Below, piece after piece: positions 24,930-34,313 of a DNA stretch of 64,000 bases; position 1 is the first letter of the stretch; the number at the start of each line of letters is the position of its first letter. The translations under genes were made by a program, and so were the position numbers. The DNA is from an uncultured Burkholderiales bacterium (GTDB lineage Bacteria; Pseudomonadota; Gammaproteobacteria; Burkholderiales; Burkholderiaceae_E), in contig CADEEH010000008.1 in the NCBI GenBank assembly GCA_902826305.1, positions 1 through 64,000 on the forward strand. Reading direction: 5' to 3'. The notes beneath the pieces were generated by a model. That model saw nothing but the letters and a program-made list of their open reading frames with translations, was not told the DNA's origin and searched no databases.

Positions 24930-26177
24930 TCAGGCGGCAACGCGCGACACACCGCGTCGGTTGAGTACTCCCCGGGTGTCGATCGAACGCAGTATGGCGC
25001 CGATCGCCTCGATAGCAACGTCCAGTTGCGCTTTGTCGACAACCAGCGGCGGGGCCAGGCGCACGACCGTCTGGTGGGTCTCCTTGCTGAGTACGCCGCG
25101 TTCGGCGAGGCGTTCGCAGAAGGTGCGTGCGGAGATATAGGTGGGGTCGAGGTCCATGCCGATCAATAGCCCCTTGCCGCGGATCTCGGCGATCGCCGGA
25201 TGGTCGATGCGCTGCAGCCCGCGCATCAGATGACGACCCATCACGTCGGCGCGTTCGGCGAGCCGGTCGCGTTCGAGGATCCGGAGCGCCGCGCGACCGA
25301 CCGCGGCCGCCAGCGGATTGCCGCCGAAGGTGCTGCCGTGGTCACCGGGCCGGAACACCGACATCAGGTCGTCGCGGCCGAGGAAGGCGGACACCGGCAA
25401 CAGGCCGCCGCCGAGGGACTTGCCCAGGATCAGTCCGTCCGGGCGCACCTGTTCGTGGTCACAAGCCAGGCGCCTGCCGGTGCGACCGAGACCGGTCTGC
25501 ACCTCGTCGCAGATCAGCAGCACGTCGTGGCGGGTGCAGATCTCGCGCACGGCCCGCAGGTAACCCGGGGGCGGCACGACGATGCCCGCCTCGCCCTGCA
25601 CCGGCTCGACGATGAACGCCGCGGTCCGCGGCGTGATCGCGGCCTCGAGTGCTGCCGCGTCCCCATACGGTACGCTGTCGAAGCCGGGGGTGAACGGACC
25701 GAAGCCGTCGCGATACTGCGCCTCACCCGAGAAACTGATGATCGTTGTCGTGCGGCCCGCGAAGTTGCCGTTGGCGACCACGATCCGGGCCTGATCGGGG
25801 GTGATGCCCTTGACCTTGTGGCCCCACTTGCGTGCCGCCTTGATCGCGGTCTCGACCGCCTCGGCGCCGGTGTTCATCGGCAATGCCCGGTCCATCCCGG
25901 TGAAGCGGCACAGTTCGGCGAGGAACGGACCGAGCTGGTCGGTGTGGAACGCACGCGAGGTCACCGCGAGCCGCGACGCCTGTTCGACCAGCGTGGCGAC
26001 CAGTTCGGGATGGCTGTGGCCGAAGCTGACCGCCGAGTAACCGGACATCATGTCGAGATACCGGCGGCCGGCGGTGTCCCACAGGAACACCCCCTCGCCC
26101 CGATCGAGCACGACCGGCAACGGGTGGTAGTTGCGGGCGCCGAAGCGGTTCTCCAGTTCCATCTCGAGCGGTTGCAT
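24930..26177 (-). CDS. rocD: Ornithine aminotransferase
   Basis: 415 residues, fold-type I class III aminotransferase. Markers: YHPLPVVLDRGEGVFLWD at the start (the NYHPLPV segment is typical of ornithine:2-oxoacid transaminases), MNTGAEAVETAIKAAR, FIVEPVQGEAGI, LICDEVQTGLGRTG, the PLP lysine in LGKSLGGG, and GSTFGGNPLAAAV. It converts ornithine and 2-oxoglutarate to glutamate semialdehyde and glutamate. GGAG lies 7 bases before the ATG at 26177. First gene of a two-gene unit with the ArgZ-like hydrolase, divergent from an Lrp-type regulator 130 bases away, which probably controls it. Confidence 0.93.
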   Translation of the reverse strand: MQPLEMELENRFGARNYHPLPVVLDRGEGVFLWDTAGRRYLDMMSGYSAVSFGHSHPELVATLVEQASRLAVTSRAFHTDQLGPFLAELCRFTGMDRALPMNTGAEAVETAIKAARKWGHKVKGITPDQARIVVANGNFAGRTTTIISFSGEAQYRDGFGPFTPGFDSVPYGDAAALEAAITPRTAAFIVEPVQGEAGIVVPPPGYLRAVREICTRHDVLLICDEVQTGLGRTGRRLACDHEQVRPDGLILGKSLGGGLLPVSAFLGRDDLMSVFRPGDHGSTFGGNPLAAAVGRAALRILERDRLAERADVMGRHLMRGLQRIDHPAIAEIRGKGLLIGMDLDPTYISARTFCERLAERGVLSKETHQTVVRLAPPLVVDKAQLDVAIEAIGAILRSIDTRGVLNRRGVSRVAA

Positions 26178-26200
26178 CGTGGGCTCCTGCAGCAGGACAG

Positions 26201-26260
26201 TCGTTGATGCAATTATGCGAACATGTTCGGGCAATGTGCTTGCGCATCATTGCCACTCGT
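26201..26260. promoter_or_regulatory. Divergent rocD/lrp control region
   Basis: The 130-base divergent spacer holds a perfect GAACATGTTC palindrome at 26219-26228, flanked by GATGC on the left and GCATC on the right, plus ATGCAAT and GCAATG steps. This is the kind of loose dyad and A/T-rich sequence Lrp-type regulators bind. The exact site is inference. Confidence 0.5.
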
Positions 26261-26307
26261 CGGGGTTCGGTGCAAGATTCGTGCATGAACCCGCCCGCCA
26301 GGCTGTC

Positions 26308-26790
26308 ATGACTGCACCACGCACCACCACGCCGCTGGACCGCACCGATCGCCGCCTGCTCGAGTACCTGCAGCAGCATGGCCGCGCGTCACACGTCGAA
26401 CTGTCCGAACGGGTCAACCTGTCGGCGCCGCAATGCCTGCGCCGTGTCCGGTCACTCGAGGAGCGCGGCGTGATCCGCCGCTACGCCGCGCTGCTCGATC
26501 CGGAAGCGCTCGGCTACGGGGTCACCGCGTTCGTCAGCATCGCGCTCGATCGCGAGCAGTCGAAGCGGGCGCGCCGGCTCGAGGAGCAGATCCGGCAGTT
26601 TCCCGAGATCCTCGAGTGTTATGCGATCTCGGGTGACTTCGACTATCTGCTGCGGGTCGTCGCCCGCGACCTGAAGGCATTGTCGGAACTGCTGACCGAT
26701 CGGCTGATGCAGATTCCCGGCGTGTCGGGTGCACGATCGACGATCTGCCTCGAAGAGATCAAGCCCCCTTCACCGATGCCGCTGGACTGA
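26308..26790 (+). CDS. Lrp/AsnC-family transcriptional regulator
   Basis: 160 residues. Winged-helix half at ~10-65 (LDRTDRRLLEYLQQHGRASHVELSERVNLSAPQCLRRVRSLEERGVIRRY) and RAM ligand-binding half from ~70 (GYGVTAFVSIALD, PEILECYAISGDFDYLLRVVARDLKALSELL, ending TICLEEIK). Such proteins bind amino acids and act as octamers. Divergent from rocD and the ArgZ-like gene, so arginine or ornithine is the likely effector. The gene overlaps the 3' end of the convergent patatin gene by 32 bases. Confidence 0.93.
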   Translation: MTAPRTTTPLDRTDRRLLEYLQQHGRASHVELSERVNLSAPQCLRRVRSLEERGVIRRYAALLDPEALGYGVTAFVSIALDREQSKRARRLEEQIRQFPEILECYAISGDFDYLLRVVARDLKALSELLTDRLMQIPGVSGARSTICLEEIKPPSPMPLD

Positions 26791-27736
26791 CCGGCGCGCC
26801 GTTGCCGTCGCCGGCCGCGGCCAGCGCACGGATGCGGTCGGCGGCTTCGAGCGTTTCGCGGTAGCCGGCCTCGATCGCGCGTTCCCTGAATTCGCGACGC
26901 ATGCTGACCCAGTAGCCGAAGTGCGGGTGCAGGTTCAGGTCGGAGGCACGCACGTCCGGCTCGGTCAGGCCGCGTTTGCGCAGGTCCCCCTCCCGATACC
27001 GCAGCGCGCCTTCCGGCGCGCGGTCTTCGTGTGCCGACGCATCCACCGAGATCACCCGCGTCGCGCCAAGCTGGCGGGCGATGCGCACCGGCATCGGCAT
27101 CGTGAGGTCGGCATCGACGAACTGTTCACCCCGGATCGTGACCGGCCGGAACAGGCCGACGATGGCACACGACGCCTGCACCGACACGCCGGCGCTGCCC
27201 GCCGTGAACGCCCGCACCGCCCCGTCTTCGGCACGCACCGCGACCGAGGCGAAGCGGGTCGGCAACGATTCGAGCGTACGTCCCCCGAGCGTGTCGTCGA
27301 CCCAGCGCGCGAGCGGCCCGCCGCTGAAACGCTCGCCGCGTCCGATCACCAGCGCCACCATGTCGAGCACCCCGGCATCGAGCGCCAGTTCCACGATCCG
27401 TGCGCCACCGATGCCGGCCGCGTACAACACGCCGGCCAGCGAACCGACCGATGCGCCGACGACCAGGTCGGGACGCACGCCGATCTCGTCGAGGGCCTTG
27501 AGCACACCGGCATGGACGAATCCGCGCGGGCCGCCGGAACTCATCACCAGCGCCAGCGGTCGTGGCGGCAGCGCCCGGGGCGGCCAGGGCTCGGCGCGGG
27601 GAGCCTCGGCGCCGTCGTGGTCGGTATCCGGAAACAGGTCACATCCGCTCAAGCCGGCCAGCGCGACCGAGGCGGCGATGCCGCGACATAGCCGCCGGCG
27701 GTCGTGGCCGGGAAAAGGTTGGATCGCTGCCGTCAT
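26759..27736 (-). CDS. Patatin-like phospholipase lipoprotein
   Basis: 325 residues from the ATG at 27736. N terminus HDRRRLCRGIAASVALAGLSGC with a lipobox ending at Cys32, so it is membrane-anchored by lipid. Patatin domain: oxyanion loop SSGGPRGFVHAGVLKALDE, nucleophile elbow GASVGS, and EQFVDADLTMPMPV with the catalytic Asp, where DGA or DGG is more usual. It is expected to hydrolyse acyl esters of phospholipids; bacterial RssA-like relatives are poorly characterised. The last 32 bases are antisense to the end of the Lrp gene. Confidence 0.88.
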   Translation of the reverse strand: MTAAIQPFPGHDRRRLCRGIAASVALAGLSGCDLFPDTDHDGAEAPRAEPWPPRALPPRPLALVMSSGGPRGFVHAGVLKALDEIGVRPDLVVGASVGSLAGVLYAAGIGGARIVELALDAGVLDMVALVIGRGERFSGGPLARWVDDTLGGRTLESLPTRFASVAVRAEDGAVRAFTAGSAGVSVQASCAIVGLFRPVTIRGEQFVDADLTMPMPVRIARQLGATRVISVDASAHEDRAPEGALRYREGDLRKRGLTEPDVRASDLNLHPHFGYWVSMRREFRERAIEAGYRETLEAADRIRALAAAGDGNGAPVSPAASVKGA

Positions 27737-27940
27737 TCGATGTTCCGCCGGGTGTGTCGCCGGCACGCTGGGGTTTCAGTCGCGCGATCGGGTGTCTCGC
27801 GCCACGAGGCCGATGCCGCACTGCCCGGCATGGCCGTCCCGGGGTACCCGATCAGCCCCATGGTAAGGTTTTCCCGGTCGCGCCGAGGGTACGGGCGCAG
27901 CGGGCGCGTGTTTTGCTGTCTGGCCTTGGGTGATCCGCCG

Positions 27941-28627
27941 ATGTCTTCATCCGTTCAACACCGTTCGATCGCCAAGTACCGCCGCCGGGCCGCGGGCTAC
28001 GATGCCAGCACCGGGCGCACCCGTGTGCTGCGGCTGCGCACGATCGACGGCCTGTTGCTGCAGCCCGGTGACGTGGTGCTCGACGTCGGTTGCGGTACCG
28101 GCTTGAGCTTCGAGCCGCTGCGCGAACGGATCGGACCGACGGGGCGGATCGTCGGCGTCGATCAGAGTCCGGAGATGGCGCAGCAGGCGGTCCAGCGCGT
28201 GCAGTCGCGCGGCTGGTCCGATGTCACCGTGGTGGTGGGGCCGATCGAGGACTTCCGCTGGGCCGGTCGGTTCGATGCAATCCTGTTCAACTACGCCCAC
28301 GACATCACACGGTCGTCGCAGGCGGTGTCGAACATCTTCCGGCATGCGGCGCCGGGGGCGCGGGTCGCGATGGCCGGAATGAAATTGTTTCCCTGGTGGG
28401 CCGGTCCGCTGAACCTGTACGCACTGGCCAAGAACTGGGGATGGAACGGCAGCGTCGCCGGCATGCGCCGGCCGTGGGACATCGTGCAGCGCCACGTGCC
28501 GGATCTGCGGGTCGAGTCGACGCAGTTCGGCATGGGCTACATCGCGCGCGGGCGGGTCGGCGGCGTGACGGCTGTCGCGGATCTCGACGGGCCTGCGAAC
28601 GAGGCCGTGGCACCGGGGCGATCGTGA
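27941..28627 (+). CDS. Class I SAM-dependent methyltransferase (UbiE-like)
   Basis: 228 residues. SAM-binding motif I VVLDVGCGTGLSFEPLRE, acidic motif II IVGVDQSPEMAQQA, motif III region FDAILFNYAHDITRS, and a distal AAPGARVAMAGMKLFPWW. The N terminus SIAKYRRRAAGYDAS is typical of phosphatidylethanolamine or quinone methyltransferases. It is not EgtD, which is longer with a different fold signature, although ergothioneine gene egtB follows. Substrate unknown. The ATG at 27941 starts the conserved region; no strong ribosome site is seen. Confidence 0.85.
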   Translation: MSSSVQHRSIAKYRRRAAGYDASTGRTRVLRLRTIDGLLLQPGDVVLDVGCGTGLSFEPLRERIGPTGRIVGVDQSPEMAQQAVQRVQSRGWSDVTVVVGPIEDFRWAGRFDAILFNYAHDITRSSQAVSNIFRHAAPGARVAMAGMKLFPWWAGPLNLYALAKNWGWNGSVAGMRRPWDIVQRHVPDLRVESTQFGMGYIARGRVGGVTAVADLDGPANEAVAPGRS

Positions 28628-28723
28628 TCGGCCGCGTGAATCGGCCGTGGTGAATGTGAACAACAGACGACATGCGATGAAGGACGGGATGGGGGTATGC
28701 GGGAGCCAGCGAGGGGACAAGGG

Positions 28724-30001
28724 ATGATCCGACGACAGACCCGCAGCCGGCCGGTGCCGGCACTGCTGCCGCAGCAGCTTGCCGACGTGCGCGCGCAGAC
28801 ACTGGCGCTGGCTGGTGGCCTGAGCGGCGAGGACTGCGCGCTGCAGTCGATGCCCGATGCCAGTCCGGTCAAGTGGCATCTGGCGCACACGACCTGGTTC
28901 TTCGAGGTGTTCGTGCTCGAATCCCACGAGCCCGGCTTCCGCCCGTTCGATCCTGCGTTCCGTGTGCTGTTCAACAGCTACTACGAAGGCATCGGCAACA
29001 AACATCCGCGACCCGAACGCGGCATGATCTCGCGTCCGGACCTGGACCGGGTGCTCGCCTATCGGCGCGAGGTCGACGAGCGTGTGCAGGCCCTGGTGCG
29101 GGATCCGGCTCGGCTGCTGCGGGTCGCACCGCTGCTGACACTCGGCATGCATCACGAGCAGCAGCACCAGGAGCTGATCCTGACCGACCTGAAGGACCTG
29201 CTGTCGCGCAACCCGGCCCGGCCGGCGTATCGCGACGGCTGGCCGCTGACCCCGGTCGCGCCGGAGCCGTTGCGTTGGCTGTCGTTCGAGGGCGGCATCC
29301 GTCCGATCGGCCACGAGGGCCGAGGATTTGCGTTCGACAACGAACAGCCGCGTCACGACGTGCTGCTGCGACCGTTCGAACTCGCGTCGCGGCCGATCAG
29401 CCACGGCGACGTGATCGACTTCATCGACGACGACGGTTATCGGCGGCCCGAGTTGTGGCTGTCGGCCGGCTGGGACTCGGTCCTGCAGGGCGGCTGGCAG
29501 GCGCCGCTGCATTGGGAACGCGGCGCGGACGGATGGTCCACGTTCACGCTGCGTGGCTTGTGTCCGGTCTCGCGCGATGTCCCCGCGGTGCACCTGTCGT
29601 ACTTCGAGGCCGACGCGATCGCGCGCTGGATGGGCGCACGCCTGCCGAGCGAGGCGGAGTGGGAGGTCGCCTGCGGCGAGGAGCCGGTCGAGGGCAACCT
29701 GCTCGAGTCCGGCATCTACCATCCGTGTGCGTCGCGCAAGCCGGCGCGACCGGGACGCCCGGTGCAGATGTTCGGCGACGTCTGGGAGTGGACACGCAGC
29801 GACTACGGTGCGTACCCCGGCTTCCGGACCGCGGAGGGCGCGGTCGGCGAGTACAACGGCAAGTTCATGTGCGGCCAGTACGTGTTGCGCGGCGGCTCAT
29901 GTGCGACGGCCGCCTCGCACCTGCGCGCGACCTATCGCAACTTCTTTCCGCCGCAGGCACGCTGGCAGTTCAGCGGCGCCCGGGTCGCCCGCGACGCCTG
30001 A
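28724..30001 (+). CDS. egtB: Ergothioneine biosynthesis protein EgtB
   Basis: 425 residues: DinB-like half at ~1-170 and formylglycine-enzyme/sulfatase-modifying half from ~190. Iron ligands are visible in VKWHLAHTTWFFE (His52 or His55) and MHHEQQHQELILTD (His144 and His148). The C-terminal half has LRWLSFEGG, YFEADAIARWMGARLPSEAEWE, GDVWEWTRSDYGAYPGF, YVLRGGSC and ARWQFSGARVARD. EgtB joins hercynine to a thiol with O2 to make the sulfoxide precursor of ergothioneine. EgtD, EgtE or SenB partners are not in the window. GAGGGGACAAGGG precedes the ATG at 28724; an ATG at 28697 is possible. Confidence 0.92.
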   Translation: MIRRQTRSRPVPALLPQQLADVRAQTLALAGGLSGEDCALQSMPDASPVKWHLAHTTWFFEVFVLESHEPGFRPFDPAFRVLFNSYYEGIGNKHPRPERGMISRPDLDRVLAYRREVDERVQALVRDPARLLRVAPLLTLGMHHEQQHQELILTDLKDLLSRNPARPAYRDGWPLTPVAPEPLRWLSFEGGIRPIGHEGRGFAFDNEQPRHDVLLRPFELASRPISHGDVIDFIDDDGYRRPELWLSAGWDSVLQGGWQAPLHWERGADGWSTFTLRGLCPVSRDVPAVHLSYFEADAIARWMGARLPSEAEWEVACGEEPVEGNLLESGIYHPCASRKPARPGRPVQMFGDVWEWTRSDYGAYPGFRTAEGAVGEYNGKFMCGQYVLRGGSCATAASHLRATYRNFFPPQARWQFSGARVARDA

Positions 30002-30041
30002 ACCGCAGGCTGCGGGCAGTCCCGCCGGCTCGCGGTTGAAT

Positions 30042-30047
30042 TACCAT
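30042..30047 (+). promoter_or_regulatory. Candidate -10 element TACCAT
   Basis: Starts 12 bases before the ATG of the SEC-C protein, implying a leaderless mRNA. No clear -35 box. Confidence 0.35.
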
Positions 30048-30053
30048 TGACCG

Positions 30054-30743
30054 ATGAAACCGATCTCGACGGACCGACCGTTGTCGGACGAGGAGCTGAC
30101 CCGTCTGGACGCCATCCTCGCGTCGATCAATCCGGACGATTCGATGCTGCTCGAGGAGGTCGACGGCTTCTTCGCCGCATTGATCTGCTGTCCGGACCGG
30201 GTGCCCCCGGGTGAGTATCTGCCGGTGCTGCTCGGCGACGACTCGGAGCGGGTCCGTTCGCTGGAAACCGTGGCCGAGGCCGAGGACCTGATGGGCCTGC
30301 TGACCCGCCACTGGAACTCGGTGGCCGGCCAGTTGTACGAAGGCGAGGGTTTCACGCCGGTGCTGACCTATGACGAGTCGGGCCAGGCACGCGGCAACGC
30401 CTGGGCGATCGGCTTCGTGCGTGGGATGTCGCTGCGGCCCGAGGCCTGGGAGGCGGTCGACGAGGACGACGAACTGGCCGAGTCGCTCGATCCGCTGATG
30501 CGCCTGGTCGAGGAGGTCGGTCCGCCGGAGGGTCCGGCCGGCGAGGTGATCCCCGAGGTCGAACGCGAGTCGGTCATCGCCGCGATGCTCGAGGGTGTGC
30601 TCGACGTCTACGACTACTTCCGCGAACAGCGCGAGGCCGCGCTCAAGCCGGCACCGATCCGCACCGGCCCGCGACCGGGACGCAACGATCCCTGCACCTG
30701 CGGCAGCGGTCGCAAGTACAAGAACTGCTGCGGGGCCAATTGA
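30054..30743 (+). CDS. UPF0149/YecA-family protein with C-terminal SEC-C zinc motif
   Basis: 229 residues. The N-terminal ~180 residues fit UPF0149 ([52 protein letters not shown], acidic throughout). The end [20 protein letters not shown] is a SEC-C zinc motif with CxC and CC ligands, as at the tail of SecA, where it binds zinc, SecB or ribosomes. Possibly a SecA- or ribosome-associated factor; function is not established. Its stop codon overlaps the TTG start of the next gene. Confidence 0.85.
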   Translation: MKPISTDRPLSDEELTRLDAILASINPDDSMLLEEVDGFFAALICCPDRVPPGEYLPVLLGDDSERVRSLETVAEAEDLMGLLTRHWNSVAGQLYEGEGFTPVLTYDESGQARGNAWAIGFVRGMSLRPEAWEAVDEDDELAESLDPLMRLVEEVGPPEGPAGEVIPEVERESVIAAMLEGVLDVYDYFREQREAALKPAPIRTGPRPGRNDPCTCGSGRKYKNCCGAN

Positions 30744-31996
30744 GCGCCGTATCGCCGGCGACGAATGCTTCGCCGGTCGATTCCGGATACGCGTGGCTGC
30801 GGCTGGTGATCGTGCTGGCGACGATGACAATCGCCAGCTCCGGCATGTATGTCGTTGTTGTCGTGTTGCCGGCCGTTCAGGCGGAGTTCGGCGTCGCACG
30901 CGCCGATGCGTCGCTGCCGTACACACTGACGATGATCGGTTTCGGCATCGGCGGCATCCTGATGGGACGCCTGTCGGACCGCTACGGTGTCGCGTTGCCG
31001 CTGGCCGCGAGCGCGATCTGCCTGGCCGCCGGCTACGCGCTGGCGTCCTATGCGGGCGGCATCGTCACCTTCGCGATCGTGCACGGCGTGCTGATCGGCC
31101 TGCTCGGCAGTTCGGCGAGTTTTGCGCCGCTGATGGCCGACACCTCGTTCTGGTTCGAGCGCCGTCGCGGCATCGCGGTGGCGATCTGCGCCAGCGGCAA
31201 CTATCTCGCGGGTGCGTTGTGGCCCCCGGTGATCCAGCATTTCGTGACCACGATCGGCTGGCGCCAGACCTATCTCGGCATGGCCCTGTTCTGCCTCGTC
31301 ACCGTGCTGCCGCTGTCGTGGCTGTTGCGCCGGCGCCGGCCGGCCGTGGTCCACGCGCCGGGCGCCGCGCCGGTGGTCTTGCACTCGGCGCAGCCGCTCG
31401 GCATGTCGCCCGGTGCGCTGCAGACACTGCTGTCGATCGCCGGTGTCGCCTGCTGCGTGGCGATGGCGATGCCGCAGGTCCACATCGTCGCCTACTGCGG
31501 TGATCTCGGCTACGGCGCGGCACGCGGCGCGCAGATGTTGTCGCTGATGCTCGGCTTCGGCATCGTCAGCCGGCTGGTCTTCGGCCTGATCGCCGACCGG
31601 ATCGGCGGGCTGCGCACGCTGCTGCTCGGTTCGACGATGCAGGCGATTGCCCTGGTGCTGTTCCTGCCGTTCGACTCCCTCGCCTCGTTGTACCTGATCT
31701 CGGCGTTGTTCGGGCTCTTCCAGGGCGGGATCGTGCCGCAGTATGCGATGGTCGTGCGCCAGTACTTCGCACCCAGGGAGGCCGGCGAACGTGTCGGCGT
31801 GGTGCTGATGGCCACGCTGCTGGGCATGGCGCTGGGCGGCTGGCTGTCGGGCAAGATCTTCGACGTGACCGGTTCGTACGATGCCGCGTTCATCAACGGC
31901 ATCGGCTGGAACCTGCTGAACATCGCGATCATCTACGCGCTGCTCAGGCGCAGCCGGCGGCTCGACCTGGATCACTCCCGGCTCGAGCCCGCCTAG
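30740..31996 (+). CDS. Major facilitator superfamily transporter
   Basis: 418 residues, twelve hydrophobic helices in two halves separated by a basic loop ([10 protein letters not shown]). Loop 2-3 motif GRLSDRYG and its second-half copy GLIADRIGG are intact. Sequence style ([37 protein letters not shown]) suggests the monocarboxylate or oxalate/formate-like branch, though the substrate is not known. The start is taken as the TTG at 30740, which overlaps the preceding stop as TTGA, implying translational coupling to the SEC-C gene. The next ATG lies inside the first helix. Confidence 0.85.
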   Translation: MSAVSPATNASPVDSGYAWLRLVIVLATMTIASSGMYVVVVVLPAVQAEFGVARADASLPYTLTMIGFGIGGILMGRLSDRYGVALPLAASAICLAAGYALASYAGGIVTFAIVHGVLIGLLGSSASFAPLMADTSFWFERRRGIAVAICASGNYLAGALWPPVIQHFVTTIGWRQTYLGMALFCLVTVLPLSWLLRRRRPAVVHAPGAAPVVLHSAQPLGMSPGALQTLLSIAGVACCVAMAMPQVHIVAYCGDLGYGAARGAQMLSLMLGFGIVSRLVFGLIADRIGGLRTLLLGSTMQAIALVLFLPFDSLASLYLISALFGLFQGGIVPQYAMVVRQYFAPREAGERVGVVLMATLLGMALGGWLSGKIFDVTGSYDAAFINGIGWNLLNIAIIYALLRRSRRLDLDHSRLEPA

Positions 31997-32029
31997 GGCC
32001 CGCCTGGAGCCGATCCGACATCCGGCCTG

Positions 32030-32806
32030 CTACAGCACGAAGGGCTGGCCGGTGACCGGCGTCGACGGCACCCCCATGTCCTGCTGCGGCATCAGTCCGG
32101 CCTCGTAGCCCAGGCGACCCGCCTCGATCGCGAGCTTGAATGCCCGCGCCATCACCACCGGATCGTGGGCATGGGCGACCGCGGAGTTCAGCAGCACCGC
32201 GTCGTAACCGAGCTGCATCGCCTGCACCGCATCGGCCGGTGAACCGATGCCGGCATCGACGATCAACGGCACGTCGGGCAGCCGAGCGCGCAATGTGCGC
32301 AGCGCATACGGGTTGACCAGCCCCTGGCCGGAACCGATCGGCGCGCCCCAGGGCATCAGGATCCGGCAGCCGGCGTCGAGCAGCCGGCGGCAGGTGACCA
32401 GGTCGTCGGTGCAGTACGGAAAGACCTCGAAGCCGTCACGCGCCAGCTCGGTGGCGGCGGTGATCAGTTCGAACGGATCCGGTTGCAGCGTGTATTCGTC
32501 GCCCACGACCTCGAGCTTGATCCAGTTCGTCTCGAACAGCTCGCGCGCCATCCGGGCCAGCGTGACCGCTTCGCGCGCGCTGCGGCAGCCGGCGGTGTTG
32601 GGCAGGATCCGTGCCCCGCTCGCCTGGATCAGGGCGACGAACTCGTTGGCCGACGCGCCATGGGCGAGCTGACGCCGCAGTCCCATCGTGACCACCTGCG
32701 CGCCGGAAGCTTCGATCGCACGGCGCAGGATCTCCGGCGACGGATAACCCGCCGTACCGAGCAGGAAGCGGCTGTCGAGCGGGGTATCGGCGAGGATCAG
32801 CGACAT
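32030..32806 (-). CDS. thiG: Thiazole synthase ThiG
   Basis: 258 residues, TIM barrel. Signature segments: [73 protein letters not shown] with the Schiff-base lysine in [21 protein letters not shown] and [28 protein letters not shown]. It builds the thiazole phosphate of thiamin from deoxyxylulose 5-phosphate, dehydroglycine and ThiS-thiocarboxylate. GGAG lies 10 bases before the ATG at 32806. Last visible gene of thiO-thiS-thiG. Confidence 0.96.
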   Translation of the reverse strand: MSLILADTPLDSRFLLGTAGYPSPEILRRAIEASGAQVVTMGLRRQLAHGASANEFVALIQASGARILPNTAGCRSAREAVTLARMARELFETNWIKLEVVGDEYTLQPDPFELITAATELARDGFEVFPYCTDDLVTCRRLLDAGCRILMPWGAPIGSGQGLVNPYALRTLRARLPDVPLIVDAGIGSPADAVQAMQLGYDAVLLNSAVAHAHDPVVMARAFKLAIEAGRLGYEAGLMPQQDMGVPSTPVTGQPFVL

Positions 32807-32826
32807 CGTCTGCAATCTCCAGGAGT

Positions 32827-32858
32827 CGGTCGGGGCCTGGTCGGACCTCGCGACGTGG
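32827..32858 (-). other. Intercistronic hairpin between thiS and thiG
   Basis: CCTCGC and GCGAGG pair around GACGTG in the 62-base gap between thiS and thiG. No T-run follows on the minus strand, so it may adjust mRNA stability or ThiS:ThiG ratio and is not a terminator. Confidence 0.35.
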
Positions 32859-32868
32859 CGAGGCTCGG

Positions 32869-33111
32869 TCAGCCGCCGACGATCCGTTGAAAGGTGGTCA
32901 CCCGGTCGCCATCGTGCAGGCGGCACGCGGCACGTGCATCGCGGGCGACGAACTCGCCGTTGACCGCGGTCGCCAGTGCCTGCGGCGGATGCCCCAGCAT
33001 CTCGATCAGCGCGGCAAGTGACACCGGTTCGATCGATTGCGGCTCGCCATTGAGCACGATGGAGATCAGGCCGGGTCGACTGCCCGCGACGGGGCGGGTG
33101 GATGGGTTCAT
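32869..33111 (-). CDS. thiS: Sulfur carrier protein ThiS
   Basis: 80 residues, beta-grasp fold: [24 protein letters not shown], then [14 protein letters not shown] and the C-terminal [11 protein letters not shown]. The terminal Gly-Gly is adenylated by ThiF and converted to the thiocarboxylate that donates sulfur to ThiG. A ~15-residue N-terminal extension precedes the usual ThiS start. The ATG overlaps the thiO stop as ATGA. ThiF is not in the window. Confidence 0.93.
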   Translation of the reverse strand: MNPSTRPVAGSRPGLISIVLNGEPQSIEPVSLAALIEMLGHPPQALATAVNGEFVARDARAACRLHDGDRVTTFQRIVGG

Positions 33112-34196
33112 GCGCGGATCCCGATCGCGCGCAGTGCCCGTTCGACCAGTGCCGGTGCGATCAGCCAGCCGTGACGGAACAGTCCGTTGATCCGGGTGAT
33201 GCCCTCGTGGGTCTCCAGGCGGGGCAGGTTGTCCGGCAGCGCCGGACGCAGGTTGGTCTCGGTGAACACGACCCTTGCCTCGGCGAGTTCCGGGATCATG
33301 CTGTGCGCGGCGGCGAGCAGTTCGACCAGGCTGCGCACCGACACCGGCGAGCGGTCCTCGCTTTCGATCTCGCTCGCGCCGACGACGACCAGATCGTCGG
33401 GCCGCGGAACCACGTAGACACGATGCCGCGGATGCAGCAGCCGCAGCGGGCGGTTGATCGTCACCCCGGGCGCGTGCAACCAGACGATCTCGCCGCGCAC
33501 GCCGCGCACCGCCCATTGCGGTCGGGCGCCGACGCCGCGCACGTCGAACACGTGATCGAACTCGTGGCGCGCACCCTGGCCGGTGGTCAACACATGAGGG
33601 TCGACGCGGGTGATCGGGGTGTCCCAGTACCAGTGCACACCGGCGACCCGGCCGGCCTGGGCGAGTGCGGCCATCGCCTGGACCGTGTGGATGTGGCCCT
33701 CCATCGGCAGCTTCCAGGCATGGGCGACGTTGTGCAGTGCCGGCTCGAGGTCGCGCAGCTGCGCGGCATCGAGCGGCTGCGGCCGATGTGCGGCGTCGGC
33801 CTTGGCCTCGAGCAGCGAGATGATCCGCTGCGCGGTGCCGAGATCCGGCCGATGGGCGAGCAGCAGCGTGCCGTTGCGATCGAACGCCACCGGCCCGTGG
33901 GATTCGAGTCCGGCGACGATCCGCGGCCAGAGTTCCAGCGACAGCAGGCCGAGTGTGAACACGTCCTCGTCGGCGCATTCGAGTTCGGACACCGGGCTCA
34001 ACATGCCGGCGGCGGTCCATCCGGCGGCACCCCGCACCAGCGGGCCGGCGACCGGATCGAACACCGAGACCCTGACGCCGGCACGCGCGAGTGTCCACGC
34101 CAGCAGCCGGCCGAGCAGGCCCGCGCCGGCGATGCCGACGGTCTCGATGGCCAGCGAGGCCGAGGGGCTCGGCTGGCGTTCCTTGGGGACGTTCAC
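33108..34196 (-). CDS. thiO: Glycine oxidase ThiO
   Basis: 362 residues. FAD-binding DAO fold: [45 protein letters not shown] (substrate-side loop typical of ThiO), [35 protein letters not shown], then [26 protein letters not shown] and a final [16 protein letters not shown]. It oxidises glycine to iminoacetate for ThiG. The GTG at 34196 follows GGAAGAAGAG and lies just after the riboswitch. First gene of the operon. Confidence 0.93.
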   Translation of the reverse strand: MNVPKERQPSPSASLAIETVGIAGAGLLGRLLAWTLARAGVRVSVFDPVAGPLVRGAAGWTAAGMLSPVSELECADEDVFTLGLLSLELWPRIVAGLESHGPVAFDRNGTLLLAHRPDLGTAQRIISLLEAKADAAHRPQPLDAAQLRDLEPALHNVAHAWKLPMEGHIHTVQAMAALAQAGRVAGVHWYWDTPITRVDPHVLTTGQGARHEFDHVFDVRGVGARPQWAVRGVRGEIVWLHAPGVTINRPLRLLHPRHRVYVVPRPDDLVVVGASEIESEDRSPVSVRSLVELLAAAHSMIPELAEARVVFTETNLRPALPDNLPRLETHEGITRINGLFRHGWLIAPALVERALRAIGIRA

Positions 34197-34202
34197 GGGC
34201 TC

Positions 34203-34306
34203 TTCTTCCGCCGGTACGAACCGGATCAAGTTCGCGGGTTTGGATCGACCATCTCAGTGAGCCGGACCTTCACTGACGGCAGGTCCGCCCACACCCCGGA
34301 GCGTGG
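34203..34306 (-). promoter_or_regulatory. TPP riboswitch (THI element)
   Basis: Reading the minus strand, the conserved order is present: CCGGGGTG near 34300, CTGAGATGG at about 34250 (the CUGAGA core), then ACCCGCGAACTTGATCCGG ending with GTACCGGCGGAAG, equivalent to the GAACCUGAUC...GGUA part of known elements. The 3' end of the aptamer runs into the GGAAGAAG ribosome site of thiO, whose GTG is about 10 bases on. TPP binding should therefore block translation initiation; no T-run terminator is seen between aptamer and gene. Confidence 0.92.
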
Positions 34307-34313
34307 AATACCG

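Noticed and set aside
27941-28627. Calling the methyltransferase EgtD
   Set aside because: It is 228 residues with UbiE-type motifs; EgtD is ~320 residues with a different core.
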